Positions 1-13,269 of a stretch of 64,000 bases of DNA are shown piece by piece. The position numbers and the translations under genes are program-made. Position 1 is the stretch's first letter. Every line of letters begins with the position of its first letter. The notes below the pieces were generated by a model. It did not search any database and was not told the origin of the DNA. It saw nothing but the letters and a program-made list of their open reading frames with translations. The DNA is from Girardinichthys multiradiatus. Taxonomy: Eukaryota > Chordata > Actinopteri > Cyprinodontiformes > Goodeidae. The stretch spans positions 8,209,663-8,273,662 of the forward strand of contig NC_061811.1 in the NCBI RefSeq assembly GCF_021462225.1, read 5' to 3'.

Positions 1-2507
1 AAGTAATCAAAAATGTTTTAGGCTTGGACATCTTTTTCTCTACTCTGCAGAAAAGAAGCGCACTGGTGCAACGCGCACAGGATTTCTGGGTACAAAGATG
101 TGCTGGGTGAATGTGCAGGTGTCTGCTCGATGGTGTGAGTGCATTAATGGGTTTGTGTGTGTGTGTGCCATGGCAAGGTATTAAGTGATGGGTCATTTCC
201 TGAAGTGCAGCCAGGCTGAGAGAGAAAAATAAGCCATTCTCCTGCCTGGCAGTCTCACTTACAGTAACAGTCACTTATAAATAGAAATCTTCTTCTCTCC
301 CTCCCTCTTACTGATGTTTCCTTCTCTTATCCCTCGCTCAGCCTTTCTTTCCTTCATCTTCTCCCTCTCGATGCCTCCTTCCTCTTCGTCCTGGTGCAAT
401 TCACGGATGAGTCCCCCTTCAGTAAACATGAGCATGACTCAGAAGGATGATGTTTGATGTTGTGGGCCACACAAGCATTCTTGTAATTGTGTTTGCTGCA
501 TGACTTGTTATCATCTGACCATCCCTGCTGGTTGTATACTATGATTTCCTGATGCGTTTGCCAGGAAATTGGTCAGCTTTATCAAGGCTGATAAAATCTA
601 AATCACTGAAACGTCCACACCTCTGTCCTGCTCTTTGCATTCATCCTCTTGCTATGTAATCCTTCAAGTTTATGAAGTAACACAGTATTTAGGTACAGTT
701 GTAGGAGATCTTATGTCCATATGGCTGAGTGTTTTACATGTTTGTCAACTACAGGGGTTTGAGGTTAGAGAATTTCCCTCTGGTAAACAGTTCAAACGTC
801 ATATATCATTCTCATGTTTACAATTTTGCTTCTTAGTTGTGTTTGACTTTGTAGCTCACAATAATACTCATTTTGATGTCTGGCGTGGATAAATAGGTTT
901 AAAAATAGCATGAAAGGAAGAAACCGAGCATAAGGCAGAAAGCTGTGATGATCGTTACACACAGGACACCAAACTTAGGCATTAAAAACACAATGGCCAC
1001 CCAGCAAGTAAGGAGTGAAAACAATGCTGGCACCTCTATGTGAGTGAATGAGGCGAAGATTTGTGGTGAAATATCCAGTAAGTCGGGGGAAGTCAGGAGA
1101 GCAGTAGCTGAGTGACATAACAGACCGGTACCCGGCCCAGGCATTTAAAAGCATTGCTGTGACACAAATTCTAATAAAAAAAAAAGAGAGAGATTCTGGC
1201 ACCATTCACGTTGGTTCTGTAATTTGTTCTCTGGTGCTGATCAACAATAATGTACACAGGCCTTCAAATGTATCTCAAAAACTGTGTCACCACATTGCGT
1301 TACATCAGCAAGCCGTGCAGTAAAACACGGCAGCAGTGAATGGAAGCATCTGAAAGTCTCACTTTCCTCCACCTTTTCAGCTCATTTTTTACAAAGAGGG
1401 TTTACTTGGACTACAGTGATGTAGAGGTAAAAAAATTACTACAAAGGACACCATCTGTCATGCGACTCATATTTTATGAGTCTGTCTACAGTTCTGTCTT
1501 CATTTGGCGGAAAAAACGTTTGCTGCTTAAGCTAAGCATGTTGAAAGAACATTTACAGACAATAAATAGTCACCAGGGGTTTTGTACTTACGGAGGACAC
1601 ACAAAAAATGATAACCTCTGAAAAAGAACACATTTTGTTACCTGAGAAACTTTGTTCTCACGAACAATACCAGATTAGCATGTGCGTACTATGTTAAGAC
1701 CTTAATAGTTGTGAAACACATAAAGATTAGATTTGTGTTTTCAATGCATTCTTTAAGCAAATGAAATATCTATTATATGTTAAGTTACTCTGCATCAAAT
1801 AAAAAAAGAAATGAAATATTTTGGCTTATTTTTAAATCGGCATGAAGGGTGGAATAAAACAAAATGAAGCTTTAAGAAAAACGAAGGCACAGAAATATTT
1901 CCAAAATGTTGATGTTTTAAGTGACTTATTTTAAAGGAAAACATTTTCCAGTATTGACAAATACTTCTTTTGTTCTATAAGGAGTCAAACATTTTTAATA
2001 GGTAATATGTTCTGACCTGACTGCAAGCCATCTTCTTCTTACTTTTATACCCTGATATATGTTGAATTTGACTAAGTCTTGTGAGATTAACGTAATAAAA
2101 CCTTCAATGAAGAAAATACATTTGAATAGCAGCATAAGCCACCCCACAATTGGTTTATGATCTACTCCCAGGAGTGCAAAACACTGACACAAGAAAAACT
2201 GATGACAACGTCCTTATGTCACTGATGGATTTTTCATGGATTTTGAGGTTTTCTGCTTCGGAAAGAAAAGAAAAACAGTAAATGTTGTTCTTTCTATTTG
2301 TTTTTATCTTTGCATTTTAAACTAGCCATGAAAAATTTCCAAAAAAAAAGTATGACTCATCATGAATCTATGCACTTACGAACACTCCTTGTATCAGTTT
2401 CAAAATTCTTTGACACCTCATGGTCTGCATTTATGATTTAAGACCTGTTTCATATAATCAGACCTCACAAGCACAAGGAACCCACTCATGTCATTAAACA
2501 CAGCCAA
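1..2507. other. Intergenic, no gene recognised
   Basis: AT-rich sequence with only short chance ORFs that lack family motifs. A short (TG)n run sits at 154-168 and a CT-rich tract at about 290-400. I see no exon-like segment with matching splice sites. Confidence 0.6.
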
Positions 2508-3398
2508 GGTAAGATAAGTTTATTTATATAGCGCTTTTCAGCAACGAGACACTCAAAGCGCTGTGCATACAATTACAACACAATCACAAAACAAAAAAAC
2601 ACAGATACAGACACAGAAAAACAAATCAAATGATAAAATCAAACAACAGAGGTAATTTAAAAAAGTAAAATAAAATAAAGAGAATAGAATGATGGACAAG
2701 AAAATGAAAGGAAAATTGGACTGAAAACGCAACTAATCATGATGGCACAGTGAAAGGCAACTCTAAACAAATACGTTTTTTATCTTGATTTAAAGCAACT
2801 TAGGGTTTCGGTACTTTTACAGTTTTCTGGGAGTTTATTCCAGATTAGTGGAGCATAAGAACTAAAAGCTGCTTCTCCATGTTTGGTTCTGGTTCTGGGT
2901 ATGCAGAGTAGATTTGAGCCAGAAGACCTGAGAGGTCTGGGTGGTTGATCCACTGACAACAAGTCTGTAATGTATTTTGGTGCTAAGCCATTCAGTGATT
3001 TATAGACTAACAGAAGTATTTTAAAGTCTATTCTCTGAGCTACAGGGAGCCAGTGTAGGGACTTTAGAACCAGGCTGATGTGCTCCACTTTCTTAGTTCT
3101 AGTGAGAACATGGACAGCAGCGTTCTGGATCAACTGCAGCTGTCTGATCGACTTTTTAGGCAGACCTGTGAAGACACCGTTGCAGTAATCAATTCTACTA
3201 AAGATGAACGCATGAATTAGTTTTTCAAGATCCTGCTGAGACATTAGTCCTTTAATCCTGGAGATGTTCTTTAGGTGATAGAAGGCTGACCTAGATACTA
3301 CCTTTATGTTCCTCTGAAGGTTCAGGTCTGAGTCCATCACTACACCCAGGTTTCGAGCCTGACTGTTGGTTTCTAGCTGTTTTAGCTGAACCTGTTTG

Positions 3399-4689
3399 CT
3401 AACTTTTAAACGCTCTTCCTTTGGTTACTTCCGTTTTGTTTTGATTCAGCTGAAGAAAATTTAGGCCCATCCATGCATTGATTTCTTCTAAGCATTTACC
3501 CAGCGCTTGAATGAGTTCATGGTCACCTGGTGACATCGTAACGTATAGCTGTGTGTCGTCTGCATAGTTATGATAACTTACGTTGTTGTTTATTAAAATC
3601 TGAGTTAGGGGGAGCATGTAGATATTGAATAGAAGGAGCCCTAAGATGGACCCTTGGGGAACGCCACATGTGATTTTTGTGGTCTCTGATGTAAAGTTAC
3701 CTAATGACACAAAAAAGTCCCTGTCCTTCAAGTAGGATTTAAACTAGTTGAGTGCTGTTCCAGAAAGGCCGACCCAGTTTTCCAGGCGCTCTAATAAAAT
3801 GGAGTGATCAACAGTGTCGAATGCTGCACTAAGGTCCAATAATACCAGCACTGTGGTTCTTCCACAGTCTGCATTTATACGGATGTCATTGAACACCTTG
3901 ACAAGAGCAGTCTCTGTACTGTGGTGAGCAGGAAGCCTGACTGGAAGACATTGAAGCAGTTGGTCATGTGAGGAAGTTATTTAACTGCTGAAACACAGCT
4001 TTTTCAATAATCTTACTGATGAAGGGGAGGTTTGATATAGGCCTGTAGTTCTGTAGTAGCAGCTTGTCCAAGTTGCTCTTTTTCAATAGAGGTTTGATAA
4101 TTGCTGTTTTTAGGGCCTGGAGGAAAACACCTGACAAAAGGGATGTGTTTATTATTTGTGTTAAATCAGATGTTATTACAGGCGAAGCTTTCTTAAGGAA
4201 AGCTGTGGGTAAAAGATCGAGACAGCAGAAAGAAGAGCTTAGTTGCTGTACGATTTCTTCTAAGTTTTTGTAGTTTATTTGGTGAAATTGGGAAATTTTG
4301 TCAAAATCAGTTCTAGTTGGAGACAACATTGGTACTGGAGTTGATGTGGATGTGCTGACTGCCCCTCTGATCTTTTGGGTTTTTTCAGTGAAGAAGTTAG
4401 CAAATTCATTGCAGGCCCTGGTAGAGTGGAGTTCAGATGCTACAGTTACAGGAGGGTTTGTTAACCTGTCGACCGTGGCAAATAATGCACGAGCATTGTT
4501 AATGTTTTTGCTGATGATCTCAGAAAAGAAGGATTCCCTTGCATTTTTCAGTTGTAGGTTATATCTGTAGAGTCTCTCTTTATAGATAATATAGTGAACC
4601 TGGAGTCCAGTCTTTCGCCACCTGCGTTCAGCTTTTCCACACTCCTTTTTTTCACTTCTGACTGGTGGAGCACTTCTAGATGGAGACAT
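3399..4689 (-). pseudogene. L2-like element: reverse transcriptase remnant
   Basis: The fingers and start of the palm lie in the frame at 3964-4689. The catalytic YADD motif lies in a separate frame at 3399-3731, interrupted by a stop at 3744-3746 and another break before 3964. The catalytic Asp pair is kept but the reading frame is not. It is inactive by inspection. Confidence 0.82.
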
Positions 4690-4893
4690 TTTCTTCCCTG
4701 AAACGACTTTCGCTTTAATTGGAGCAATTGAATCAATGATGTCCGAGATTTTAGAATGAAAGTTATCTACCTGATTCAGGGCAAAGTGGAGGTAGAAGAG
4801 AAAATCTAGTTAAAGGTTTCAGCAGCACCGTCCTTAAAGATGCGTTTTCTTATCATGTCTCTTTGGCAAACTGAGTCATTGGAGATGATGCTT

Positions 4894-5955
4894 TCAAAAA
4901 TAACAGAAGTGGTCAGATAGGGCAACATTAGTTACAGACACCTTGGAAATGTTTAGACCCTTAGTGATGATCAAGTCCAAAATATGTCCCTGTTTGTGCG
5001 TTTGCTGTTTAACATGTTGAGTCAAACCAATATTTCTAAGAGTGTCACATAGATCTATTGCACTTCTGTCTTCAGGATTGTCCATGTGAATGTTGAAGTC
5101 TCCCACAATAATTAAACAGTCATAATCAACACATATCACAGATAAAACCTCATTAAAATCACTGATAAAATTTGTTTTGGACTTAGGAGGCCTGTAAATA
5201 TTGAAGAACATGGTTCGGACTGGGCTCTTTACCTGGAGAGCCAAATATTCAAAAGAGTCAAATTTGCCCAGAAATACTTTTTTACAATCTAATAAATCTT
5301 TAAACAAAGTGGCCACCCCTCCACCTTTTCTTTGCTGTCTGCTCTCACAAAGAAAATTGTAGTTCGGAGGCGTCGCCTCTATCAGAATGGGAGCTTCATT
5401 AAATTCATGTAACCATGTTTCTGTTAAAAACAGAACATCAAGATCGTGGTCAGTAATGAAGTCATTGATTAAAAATGATTTTCCTGACAGAGATCTAATG
5501 TTCAATAAAGCCAGTTTATATGACTTAGTTGCTGATATTAACTCTGTGTCTGGTTGTACCTGACAGTTTATGGCTTTCGTTGATTTTTTATTACTGTCTC
5601 TTATCCTTTTGGCTTTGTTCTTTCTGTCACCTATAAGCACAGAGATTTTACAACTATCTCCTATTAGGGGCCCAAGTTTTTCCTGGACATGCTCATTTCT
5701 GATAGAGGGAGTAAGTGAGCAACACACTGTACTTTTATGTATTTTATTCATAATTTTAGGAAATTTAAATTCCAATTCTGTCTTTATAAATCTGAGGGTA
5801 GTCCCTTTAAGTGAGGACCAAGAGTGTTTAAGGTGCAGCTCGGGGGCCATTTGTGGCCCTTGAAATAATTTTGCGCAGCTCCACACTTTTTTGCAGTTTT
5901 TTAGGATTATTTTTTTATGAGCCATGTTTGTTGTTTTCTTTAATTTTAATATCAT
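4894..5955 (-). pseudogene. L2-like element: endonuclease domain ORF
   Basis: A 353-codon open frame carrying an apparently complete apurinic-type endonuclease domain, which in such LINEs nicks target DNA to start reverse transcription. Visible catalytic-type motifs are N-x-R (NIRSL), the TETW glutamate, GDFN-x-H and a final SDH. About 150 residues upstream are basic with no recognised zinc knuckle. The frame ends before the reverse transcriptase, from which it is separated by stops near 4690-4894, so no functional polyprotein is made. Confidence 0.8.
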
Positions 5956-6539
5956 ATTAAGGCCTCAAACTTCCAGTGATGTTTTACTCCAAAACAAATT
6001 TGGGTAAACCCATTCACTGAACTTGGCTAAATAAAGCTAAGATTTCAAAGAAAGTTCTTATTTTTGCTAGAAAAATGACTAAAAACATTTTCCAGCGCAA
6101 ATTCAAATTTTCAACAAAATTGAAAACATTCAACCCAAAAACTTAGTAAGTGTACACTGTGCATCTTTCCTTTTATTTAGACAAACATCTGAGACCCTAT
6201 TTTGGACCTACAATAATTAGTTTTCTACTTTGTTTCATTAAAATATTGCTGTGTAGGTAAAAAGAAAAGAATGCACAGTAAAAAATGTTTGCGTTTTTAT
6301 TGGAAAAATAAAATTATGTGGAGTTTTGGCATACAGTGCAAAACGTTTGGACAGCATGCTGGGGTGGAAAAAGCTACCTGCAGCACAGCTGATTTCCTGC
6401 AGGTGGCAGTATTGTCATGTTTTCCATCGCAAGCAAAGTTTGAAAATCATGGAAACTCACAAAGCAGAAAAGTGTGATGTATCCAGTGCAGATGTATTTA
6501 CAAAGCATGTCAAAGAACCAGATTTATATACAGGTAAAT

Positions 6540-7560
6540 AAGTTAAAAACAGAAACACATTAAAACACACACTGAGCTTGATCTACTCTAAGTTTACGCT
6601 CATCACAAGGTGCAGGGAGAAGCAGCTAATCAGCTGACCTAAGAGAGCAGGTAGCTGTACTGTATAAGGCTGCAACAGCTCAGAGAGACAGGATGGGGCA
6701 AGGCCATGAAGGGGTTTAAAGACAAATAACAACATTTTAAAATGAATCCTAAAAGGAATGGGCAGCCAGTGCAGGAAAGCTAAAATGGGGGAAATGTGCT
6801 CAAGTGCAAGGTAAAAGACAAGCTGCAACATTTTGCACCTTCTAGAGACAAGTAATGGATGAAACACTGACCTCCACATTAAATGCATTACAGTAATCCA
6901 GACAAGTGGTAACAAATGCATGGCCCACAGTCTGAGAATGCTGTTTGGGGAGATTTAACTGTATTTTAGCTAGCTGCCTCAATTAGAAAAGTTTGATTTA
7001 ACAACTCCATAGCAACTTTGACCCCAGATTTGTGACAACCGGCTGGGCCAAGGAATCTAAAAACACTTTGAGGGTCTCAGTGGGGTTACCTGTGCCCCAT
7101 CATTTTGATCTTTTCTCATTGAATTTTAAAATGTTAAGTGTCATAAAGGCTTTAATATAATCAGGACTTTGTAGTAGTGACTGCACAAAGTATGTGTTTT
7201 TTTTTCTTTAGAGGCGTATAGATCTGATAGTCATCTGCATAAAAGTGAAATTCCATGTTTTCTAAGTATAAAACCAAGTGGGAGCGAACAGAGGATGGGG
7301 GTAGAACTGAGCCCTGTGGGACACCACACAACAGAGAAGCAGAGAAGGACATGTAGTCACTAAGACTGACGCAAGACATTTGCTCCACCAACCAGGACCT
7401 GAACCATTTCAGCGCTATGTAATGTAGGAGAAAGTTAAGAGAACAGATAAGAGGCTCAAAACTGAAGAAATTAAGCTTGAATAAAGACTGAAGAATGGCC
7501 AGGGAATGATATGGAAGGAGATAAAGGAGTGAAAGCAGCGTGAAAGAGGACATGGAGGGT
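6540..7560 (-). mobile_element. Second, older L2-like LINE fragment
   Basis: On the minus strand 7161-7553 reads CGVPQGSVLPP and FYADDYQIY (RT palm), and 6583-6921 reads LAFLHWLPIPFRIHFKMLLF and LHGLAPSCLSELL (C-terminal part). Frames are broken and spacing is degraded. It is the same orientation as the upstream L2 copy but clearly a different, more diverged subfamily, so it is not a piece of the same insertion. Confidence 0.8.
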
Positions 7561-8860
7561 GAAGAATTGAGGCTTTTTCTGAGAAGATCAGTCTGGTGAG
7601 AAAAGAAAGCAGCTCTGCCCCATCTTGGCTGTTTCAGACTCTATGTGTGCGAAACTGTTTCTGTGTGAGAACTCACCTGTTCCCAGAAAAGCATGAGTCT
7701 GCTGATGTCAGGGTTCGATCTGTGGCTCAAATATGAGAACAAGTAGCTCTGCTGATGCCAAATATGTTCTTCGTTTAGGCAAACTGGTCGTAACAGGCCT
7801 ATTTGTCCCGAAGGGGGACTGAATGGATTTAACAGTTCATGCCTGCTGCACAGGTTTTTGTGTCTATAGAGATAATAACATTTGTTGGATGTTACTGGAG
7901 TCGGGGAGCGTATGTGGACCCAGATCAGATGTGATTAAACGTGTCATTGCCTGAAAGAACCAGAAGCAACAGTGCAACTCTCTGTGTGTCCATTTTACAC
8001 ACACACCTCAGCTTTTTCTGGGCTGCTCAGACAACTCTGATGTAAATTCAGACTGCTGTCCTTCAGATTAATTCATTATTTTCAGATTATTGGGTCGATG
8101 AACTGTAATCAGCCTCGACCTGTTTTCTGGTGCTTAATTGCCTTACACAGCAGTTGTTTTATGGACTTTCATGGATCACCGTCTGCTGAATTATACACAT
8201 CCTGGACCACTTCTGCATCTTAGCTATGCCTCATTAACATATAGATTAGAAGAGGAGGAATCACTGGGTTTTATAACCACTTGTCTCCACTTCTATGGCA
8301 TCAGTACCAGGAAGATTAAAGCTTGAGAAACTGAGGCAGAAAGAGGTACCAGAGGTCGAGACAAAGCAATAAAGCCCAAAATATAATCTGGGTGGTGTCA
8401 TGGCGTTATGAGCAGAATGAAGCAACAGATTCTCATTACACTAACACTATCACTCTGTCTGCTTTCCTGTTTCCACAGAGTTTTATATTAGTTTTATATT
8501 AGTCCTCTGGAAGTGTTTCCTGTCTGATCTACAGACATGTACAAGCTATTGGTTTTCTGCCAATCTTATTTTGAATCTCTTTCCCTACTTGTTACGTTGC
8601 TATTCTACTGGCTCTTCTTTATCAAATTACACACCCAAACATAGCAAATTGTAAAGATTTGTGCAGATAAATAAAAGCTAAAAATGTCTCTGGTATTAGG
8701 TATTTTTAACTTTGGTGATCTGTGAAGATTTTTACCTTTAAAACACAGTCCTGTCTGCTTATTCTAAGGAGCTCGTTGAAAATAAAGTTTGTTTCTGTCC
8801 TGAGATTGTTAACAATTCTCTTCTACAAAAATCTTTTTTTTTTGGAGCCTTAGCTGATAG
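7561..8860. other. Intergenic, no gene recognised
   Basis: Unique-looking sequence with a short CA-type run near 7997-8010 and no exon-like segment. The longest open frame is about 62 codons and has no recognisable motif. Confidence 0.5.
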
Positions 8861-9816
8861 TGTCAGGATGTGACGTTTTGGACTTTGTTTGTGGTTTTGT
8901 GTTTTTGTTTACCTTTTTAGCTAGACGTTTCTTACTTGTGTTTTGTATTCATGTTAGTTGTGGTTTTCTGTTTTGGGTTATCTTCTGCCCCCCAGTTTGC
9001 TCTCCTAGTTCCCTTGGCGTTGCTTTCCTGTTTATTTTCTTAGAATGGTTTCCTTATGATTATTATTATTATTTCTCTTAGTTTTCTGGTTCCCTTGCAC
9101 TCTCATTTATTAGTTTCCTTTCTGTTACTCCTCTCGTCATTTGTTTTTCCCTTTTATTTATTACTCAGTTTAAGTTCCCTATATTCTCCAGTTCTTCTTA
9201 GCTATGTTCCTCTAGTTCTTCTTTGTTTTCCACCCTCTCCTTTATAGGTTAGCTTTAGTTATTGTTTACTTAGGTTTCTTTACTTTTGTAGTCTGGGTTT
9301 CCTTATGGTTTCTGTTTTGCTAAGTGCTTAGGTTGTTGTGTTACCTTCAATTTCTCAGTTTCCTTCAGTTCATGTTTATCCTTGATTCTTATGCTTTATC
9401 TTTATCTTGGTCTGCTTACTGTCTTGTCTTTAGTCCCTTTCCTCATGCTTTGGTTTTATTAGGTTCACCCGGTCCCTCTGCCTCCCAGCCTCCTTGTCTC
9501 ACCTGTTCTTAGTTCCTTTGATTACCTGCCTTTGTTCTTCCTCTGTATATTAGTTGGTTTTGTTTCATTGTTCCCTGCTGGTTCCTCTGTTTGTTCACAC
9601 TCTGTTCTGCCCGTTCGCTACACCAGGACTTAGTTCTGTGTTTGCTTCGTTCCTGCAAGGAGTACACATGTAAGTTTTGGATTCACTCATGTTTGTACCT
9701 GCAGTATTTTCATTATGTTTTTTTGGAATCCTTTGAATAAAGCTGAAGACTGCTTTGAAATGCTGCATCCAAGCCCTTGTCTGCACTTTGGTCCACACCA
9801 AAACCGCACCATGACA
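8861..9816 (+). mobile_element. Solo LTR of a retrotransposon with target-site duplication
   Basis: A 956-bp T-rich unit starting TGTCAGGATG and ending CCATGACA, with the inverted terminal pentamer TGTCA/TGACA. It is flanked on both sides by GATAG, a 5-bp target duplication. An AATAAA at about 9737 sits about 80 bp before the right end, as expected for the R-U5 part of an LTR. No internal gag-pol sequence follows, so this is a solo LTR left by LTR-LTR recombination. The strand is inferred from the AATAAA. Its right end resembles that of the unit ending at 39266. Confidence 0.8.
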
Positions 9817-10029
9817 GATAGCTGATGTAGATTGTCAAACATTACTGATTTTGCTGGAAGCGATCCCTGTTAAATCTCTTAGAATTTATCTGTTATCACA
9901 CAGTAATCGGGTCTATACTGCATGTATATTTACTTAAATCTACAGATTACCTGCAAGTTTCAACCATCTAGCTGGTAATTTTAGGTGAAGTAGAAGAATT
10001 AGGGGGTAGACCTCCTTCTTCTTTACTCT

Positions 10030-10615
10030 ATTCACTTCATGCAAGGCACCAGAACCAGAGGTAGCGAAACAGCCCACAGCACAATAGTGCCACCACCATG
10101 CTTAACAGCCACCAAAGAGATTTTAGGCTTAAAAGCCTCAACTTGGCGTCTCCAAACACACGTCCTATCATTGTTGTCAAACAGCTGAATAATCGTCTTG
10201 TCTGACCACCAAATGTTTCTCTGGAGGACCTTTGGATTGTTTATGTGGGCAGCACCAGACTGCAGTCCGTCTTGTAGGTGTTAATTTTGGAGAAGTGGCT
10301 TCTTTCCTGGTCGGCACTCATTCAGTCCATGGTGATATTATACCAGCTTCACTGTGGTGAATTACATTGGTGTTCCAGATTTTTCCAGTTCATGGCAGGC
10401 TAGAGCCTTGGTGGTTCCTGGCCTCCAAACTATTATTTATTCATCTAAGGGAGAGAGATTGGGTCGGAGGGTTAAAGCTTGGACACGACAGAGTGTTTCA
10501 ACAGAACAGCAATCCTCATGTAAACCAGTTTTGGTATGGATAATCCAGGATAATATTAAACTTCTTGAATGGGGGTCTTTGGCAAATTAAACTGGTAATA
10601 TCTGGGATATTTTGT
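10030..10615 (-). mobile_element. DNA transposon relic (Tc1/mariner-type)
   Basis: The segment has the reverse-complement layout of fish Tc1-type transposase relics: a CCACCACCATGCTTAACAG stretch, a TCTGACCACCAAATGTTTCT stretch and a TTCCAGTTCATGGCAGGCT stretch appear in order. No intact ORF remains. The family name rests on my recognition of these recurring teleost motifs, not on an alignment. Confidence 0.6.
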
Positions 10616-11740
10616 TCAGTACATTTGTGAATAAAGGAAAAAGACAAAATACAAATTCACTTCCTGACTTCACAGCTCCTCCAAACTATGAAAGCTGCTG
10701 TTAAAATCAACTAGGAGTATACTGAGCTTAATATTTATGCAGGAAATTTAAAATTTTTTGGTGAATATCATATGCTGTGGAAGCAGAAGCTGCAGTAATC
10801 CTGAACCTCACTGCTCTTCAGCCTCAGGAGTAAAGATGTTTTTGTTTCTCACAGAAATGTTGTCTTTCTCCAGAACCTCGGGATCCACATCTTTTCTCTT
10901 TATTGCTTTATAATACTCAACATAGGCTACAGACTTAATCACATTCTTAAAAACTAAAGATGAGACTATCAGAGATCAGCGGGGATAAATGTAGAGTATC
11001 TGTAGATATTGGTCTGGTCATAGATAGCTCCATCATGTAAAAGACTGTTAGACTCTGTGAGACTGTATTAAGAGCAGAAGTGGTGACCCAGTTTTTTCCT
11101 GACTCATACCATCACCACTTGGTGCTGCTGCAGTTAGTGTGGGCCACAGCAGCTCGCTGCAGTGTGCAGCTGCTGTTTCCTCTTATTTTGCAGCATCACT
11201 GCTCTGCACAAAAATCACCAGATTTATTTGGCATCATGAAGGTATGGACTGATTGTGCATGCTGGAAAGGAAAGATTATGAGGCAGATAACAGAAGCCGT
11301 AGGTTTGAATCCAGGATCTTTGGTAGCATGAGACACATGAGACTCAGCTTTTCTCTGATTCCCAGTCAGAACTGTTCTCTTTCTTCCTGAAACTGGGTCA
11401 CATTGTCACCATAAAATCCAAGAGAGCAGAAACGCCCAGCAATGGTTGTAGAAATACATTCTAGGGATCCTGGCTCTTACACTGAAGGCAGTAGCTTTTA
11501 GTGGGATGTCTCCATCACTGTCACAGTTTTTGACAGTAACCTTACAGGGTTAGGCTGTTTATTCTGTGTCATAAGATATGTTTGTATCTGGACTGGGTTA
11601 TTTTTTTTTCCATTAGAGGTGAATTATATGTTTTTATCTGTCCGTATTATTATTTAATCTCCATGGATTCTGACAAATCAGATTAAAAAAAACATTCAGT
11701 CACAGACCGGACCTCAGGGTCAATCAGTCATCCACACCCA
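10616..11740. other. Intergenic, no gene recognised
   Basis: No exon-like segment. The open frame of 83 codons at 11080-11331 has no known motif and is probably chance. Confidence 0.45.
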
Positions 11741-11744
11741 CATT

Positions 11745-11970
11745 CACACACTGACAGTGGTAAGCCGTATTGTAGCCACAGCTGGCTGTGGCAGAAGTGA
11801 GCCGCTTGGTGGCTGACATACAATCAGCGCCACTGAGCCCTCTGACCACCATCAGCAGGCGGGTGAAGTGTCTTGCCCAAGGATACAACCAAGACGGACA
11901 GAGTTGGGATTTAAACCGGCAACCCAGCGGTTACAGGACAAACCCTGACCACCGTTGCCACTGTAACCCC
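11745..11970. repeat. Dispersed teleost repeat fragment
   Basis: Contains the widespread teleost repeat stretch around GGGTGAAGTGTCTTGCCCAA (11861-11880), followed by the usual 'GGATTTAAACCGGCAACC' part near 11909. It is non-coding and I cannot name the family. The segment ends near a GCCACTG motif. Confidence 0.5.
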
Positions 11971-12029
11971 ATAAGTATGTATTGTATATATTTATGAGTG
12001 TCATCTTGAGAGAAGTTTAGTTTGAGTCG

Positions 12030-12780
12030 CCAGACCCCATGACGGGACTTCAGTCATGCTGAGGTCTGGACTTTGTCTTTGTTGTAGAAATTGCCTTTTT
12101 TTAGAAATCTGATGTATATTTGCTGCCATGTTTGGTACATTTGTTCTTTTGCATGACCTAATTGTAATGTAGACTGAGGCAGATGATGCCACATTGAACC
12201 CCAGAATACAGAACAGTTGACGATCAACTGAATGACTGTAAGTTACAAAGCAAGCCCAAACCATCAGCCCCCAGCACCGTGCATCACAGGTGGCATGAGG
12301 TGTTTGAGATGATTTGCTGTGTTTGGTTGCCCCCTAACATGGTGCTGTGCATTTTGACCAAACATCTCTACTTTGCTTTCATCTGTCCAAAGCACTTTGT
12401 TCCAGAACTTAATTTAGATGTAACTTTGCAAACCAAAGTCGTGCTGTTTAATTTAGGCAACCCTTTCACACAAGCTGTAATGTTCAGTGTTTTTCTACTG
12501 GTCCTATCATAAACATTAATATTTAACATCTTAACTGTGGTCTTAGAGTCTGAGATTGAGATCTTTGGGGTTTTTTGTCTGACCTTTGAGCAAATTGTCT
12601 GTAAAGATGGTTCAATTTACTGAATGCTACATGCCAAATGTTCGGTAAGGACTGTATTACCCTTCGCATAAAGATCAGTAAAGTTAAAGTTGCACCCTAC
12701 TTCCAAATTTAAACTTTAGATTTAACTATTGAAGTCATTTCAGACAAAAGTAAACTCTCTCAGAAAGGTCGTACAGTATA
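12030..12780 (-). mobile_element. DNA transposon relic (Tc1/mariner-type)
   Basis: Minus-strand relic. The TTCCAGAACTTAATTTAGAT, CTTTGCAAACC, GGCAACCCTTTC, TTTAACATCTTAACTGTGG and GAGTCTGAGATTGAGATCTT stretches follow the order of a common fish Tc1-type element read backwards. CATGCTGAGGTCTGGACTTTG at about 12055 marks its C-terminal transposase side. It is heavily decayed with no long ORF. Confidence 0.6.
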
Positions 12781-13269
12781 TAAACCCTTGTGAATCTTGG
12801 TTGGCAACTGTCCAGTTGCATTAAGCCAACTCAAAATACTTAACTAATTAAAATAAGAGTGTCTTTAAGGTGCTACCTGGCATATATGTGACTGTGTATG
12901 CAAAAGATTGAACTGTTTCACTGTTTAAATGTCTAATTCAGAGCCCAGGTTGGATTAATTCATGGGATAAAAGAACAAAGCAGCCCAATAACCAGGACAG
13001 GCACACAGATGGTGGCTGGATCACTGATTGTTCATAATCCCGACCCACCAACAGAGCGACTGATCATCTGCTGACGAAAGGAGTGTCAGCAGTTTCTTTT
13101 TTCTCTTTGGATAAAAAAAGAAATGTCTGCTCCTGCTGAATGTGACCTTTAGTAGCTACCTGAGAGCTAAAACTGTAAAAGCAGCAGGGAAGTTTAGAAA
13201 CACAGAGGCCTAAATCAACGCCAGGTTACAGTGCTAAATTAACAAGATGCTAAAACTCTGTTAGATAAA

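Larger units (their letters stand above)
2508..5960 (-). mobile_element. L2-like non-LTR retrotransposon, long but broken copy
   Basis: Reading on the minus strand: an endonuclease/exonuclease/phosphatase domain at 4894-5955 (LNIRSL, LTETW, IYRPP, GDFNIHMD, ILDLIIT and SDH motifs), then reverse transcriptase with YRPISNLPFISKIIEK (3964-4689), the palm motif AFDTVDHSILL (about 3780-3850), GVPQGSILG and YADDTQLY (3399-3731), and the C-terminal part with HWLPVAQRIDFKI and SSYAPLIWNKLP (2780-3340). The order and motifs fit the L2/CR1 group common in fish. At least three breaks are visible, including an in-frame TAG at 3744-3746 where family members have Trp before FKSYLKDR. The 3' tail at 2508-2560 carries the ATATAAATAAA end typical of L2. 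Confidence 0.9.

Noticed and set aside
635..2192. Several 60-93 codon open frames in the first 2.2 kb
   Set aside because: AT-rich, overlapping on both strands, without motifs or splice-site context; consistent with chance.
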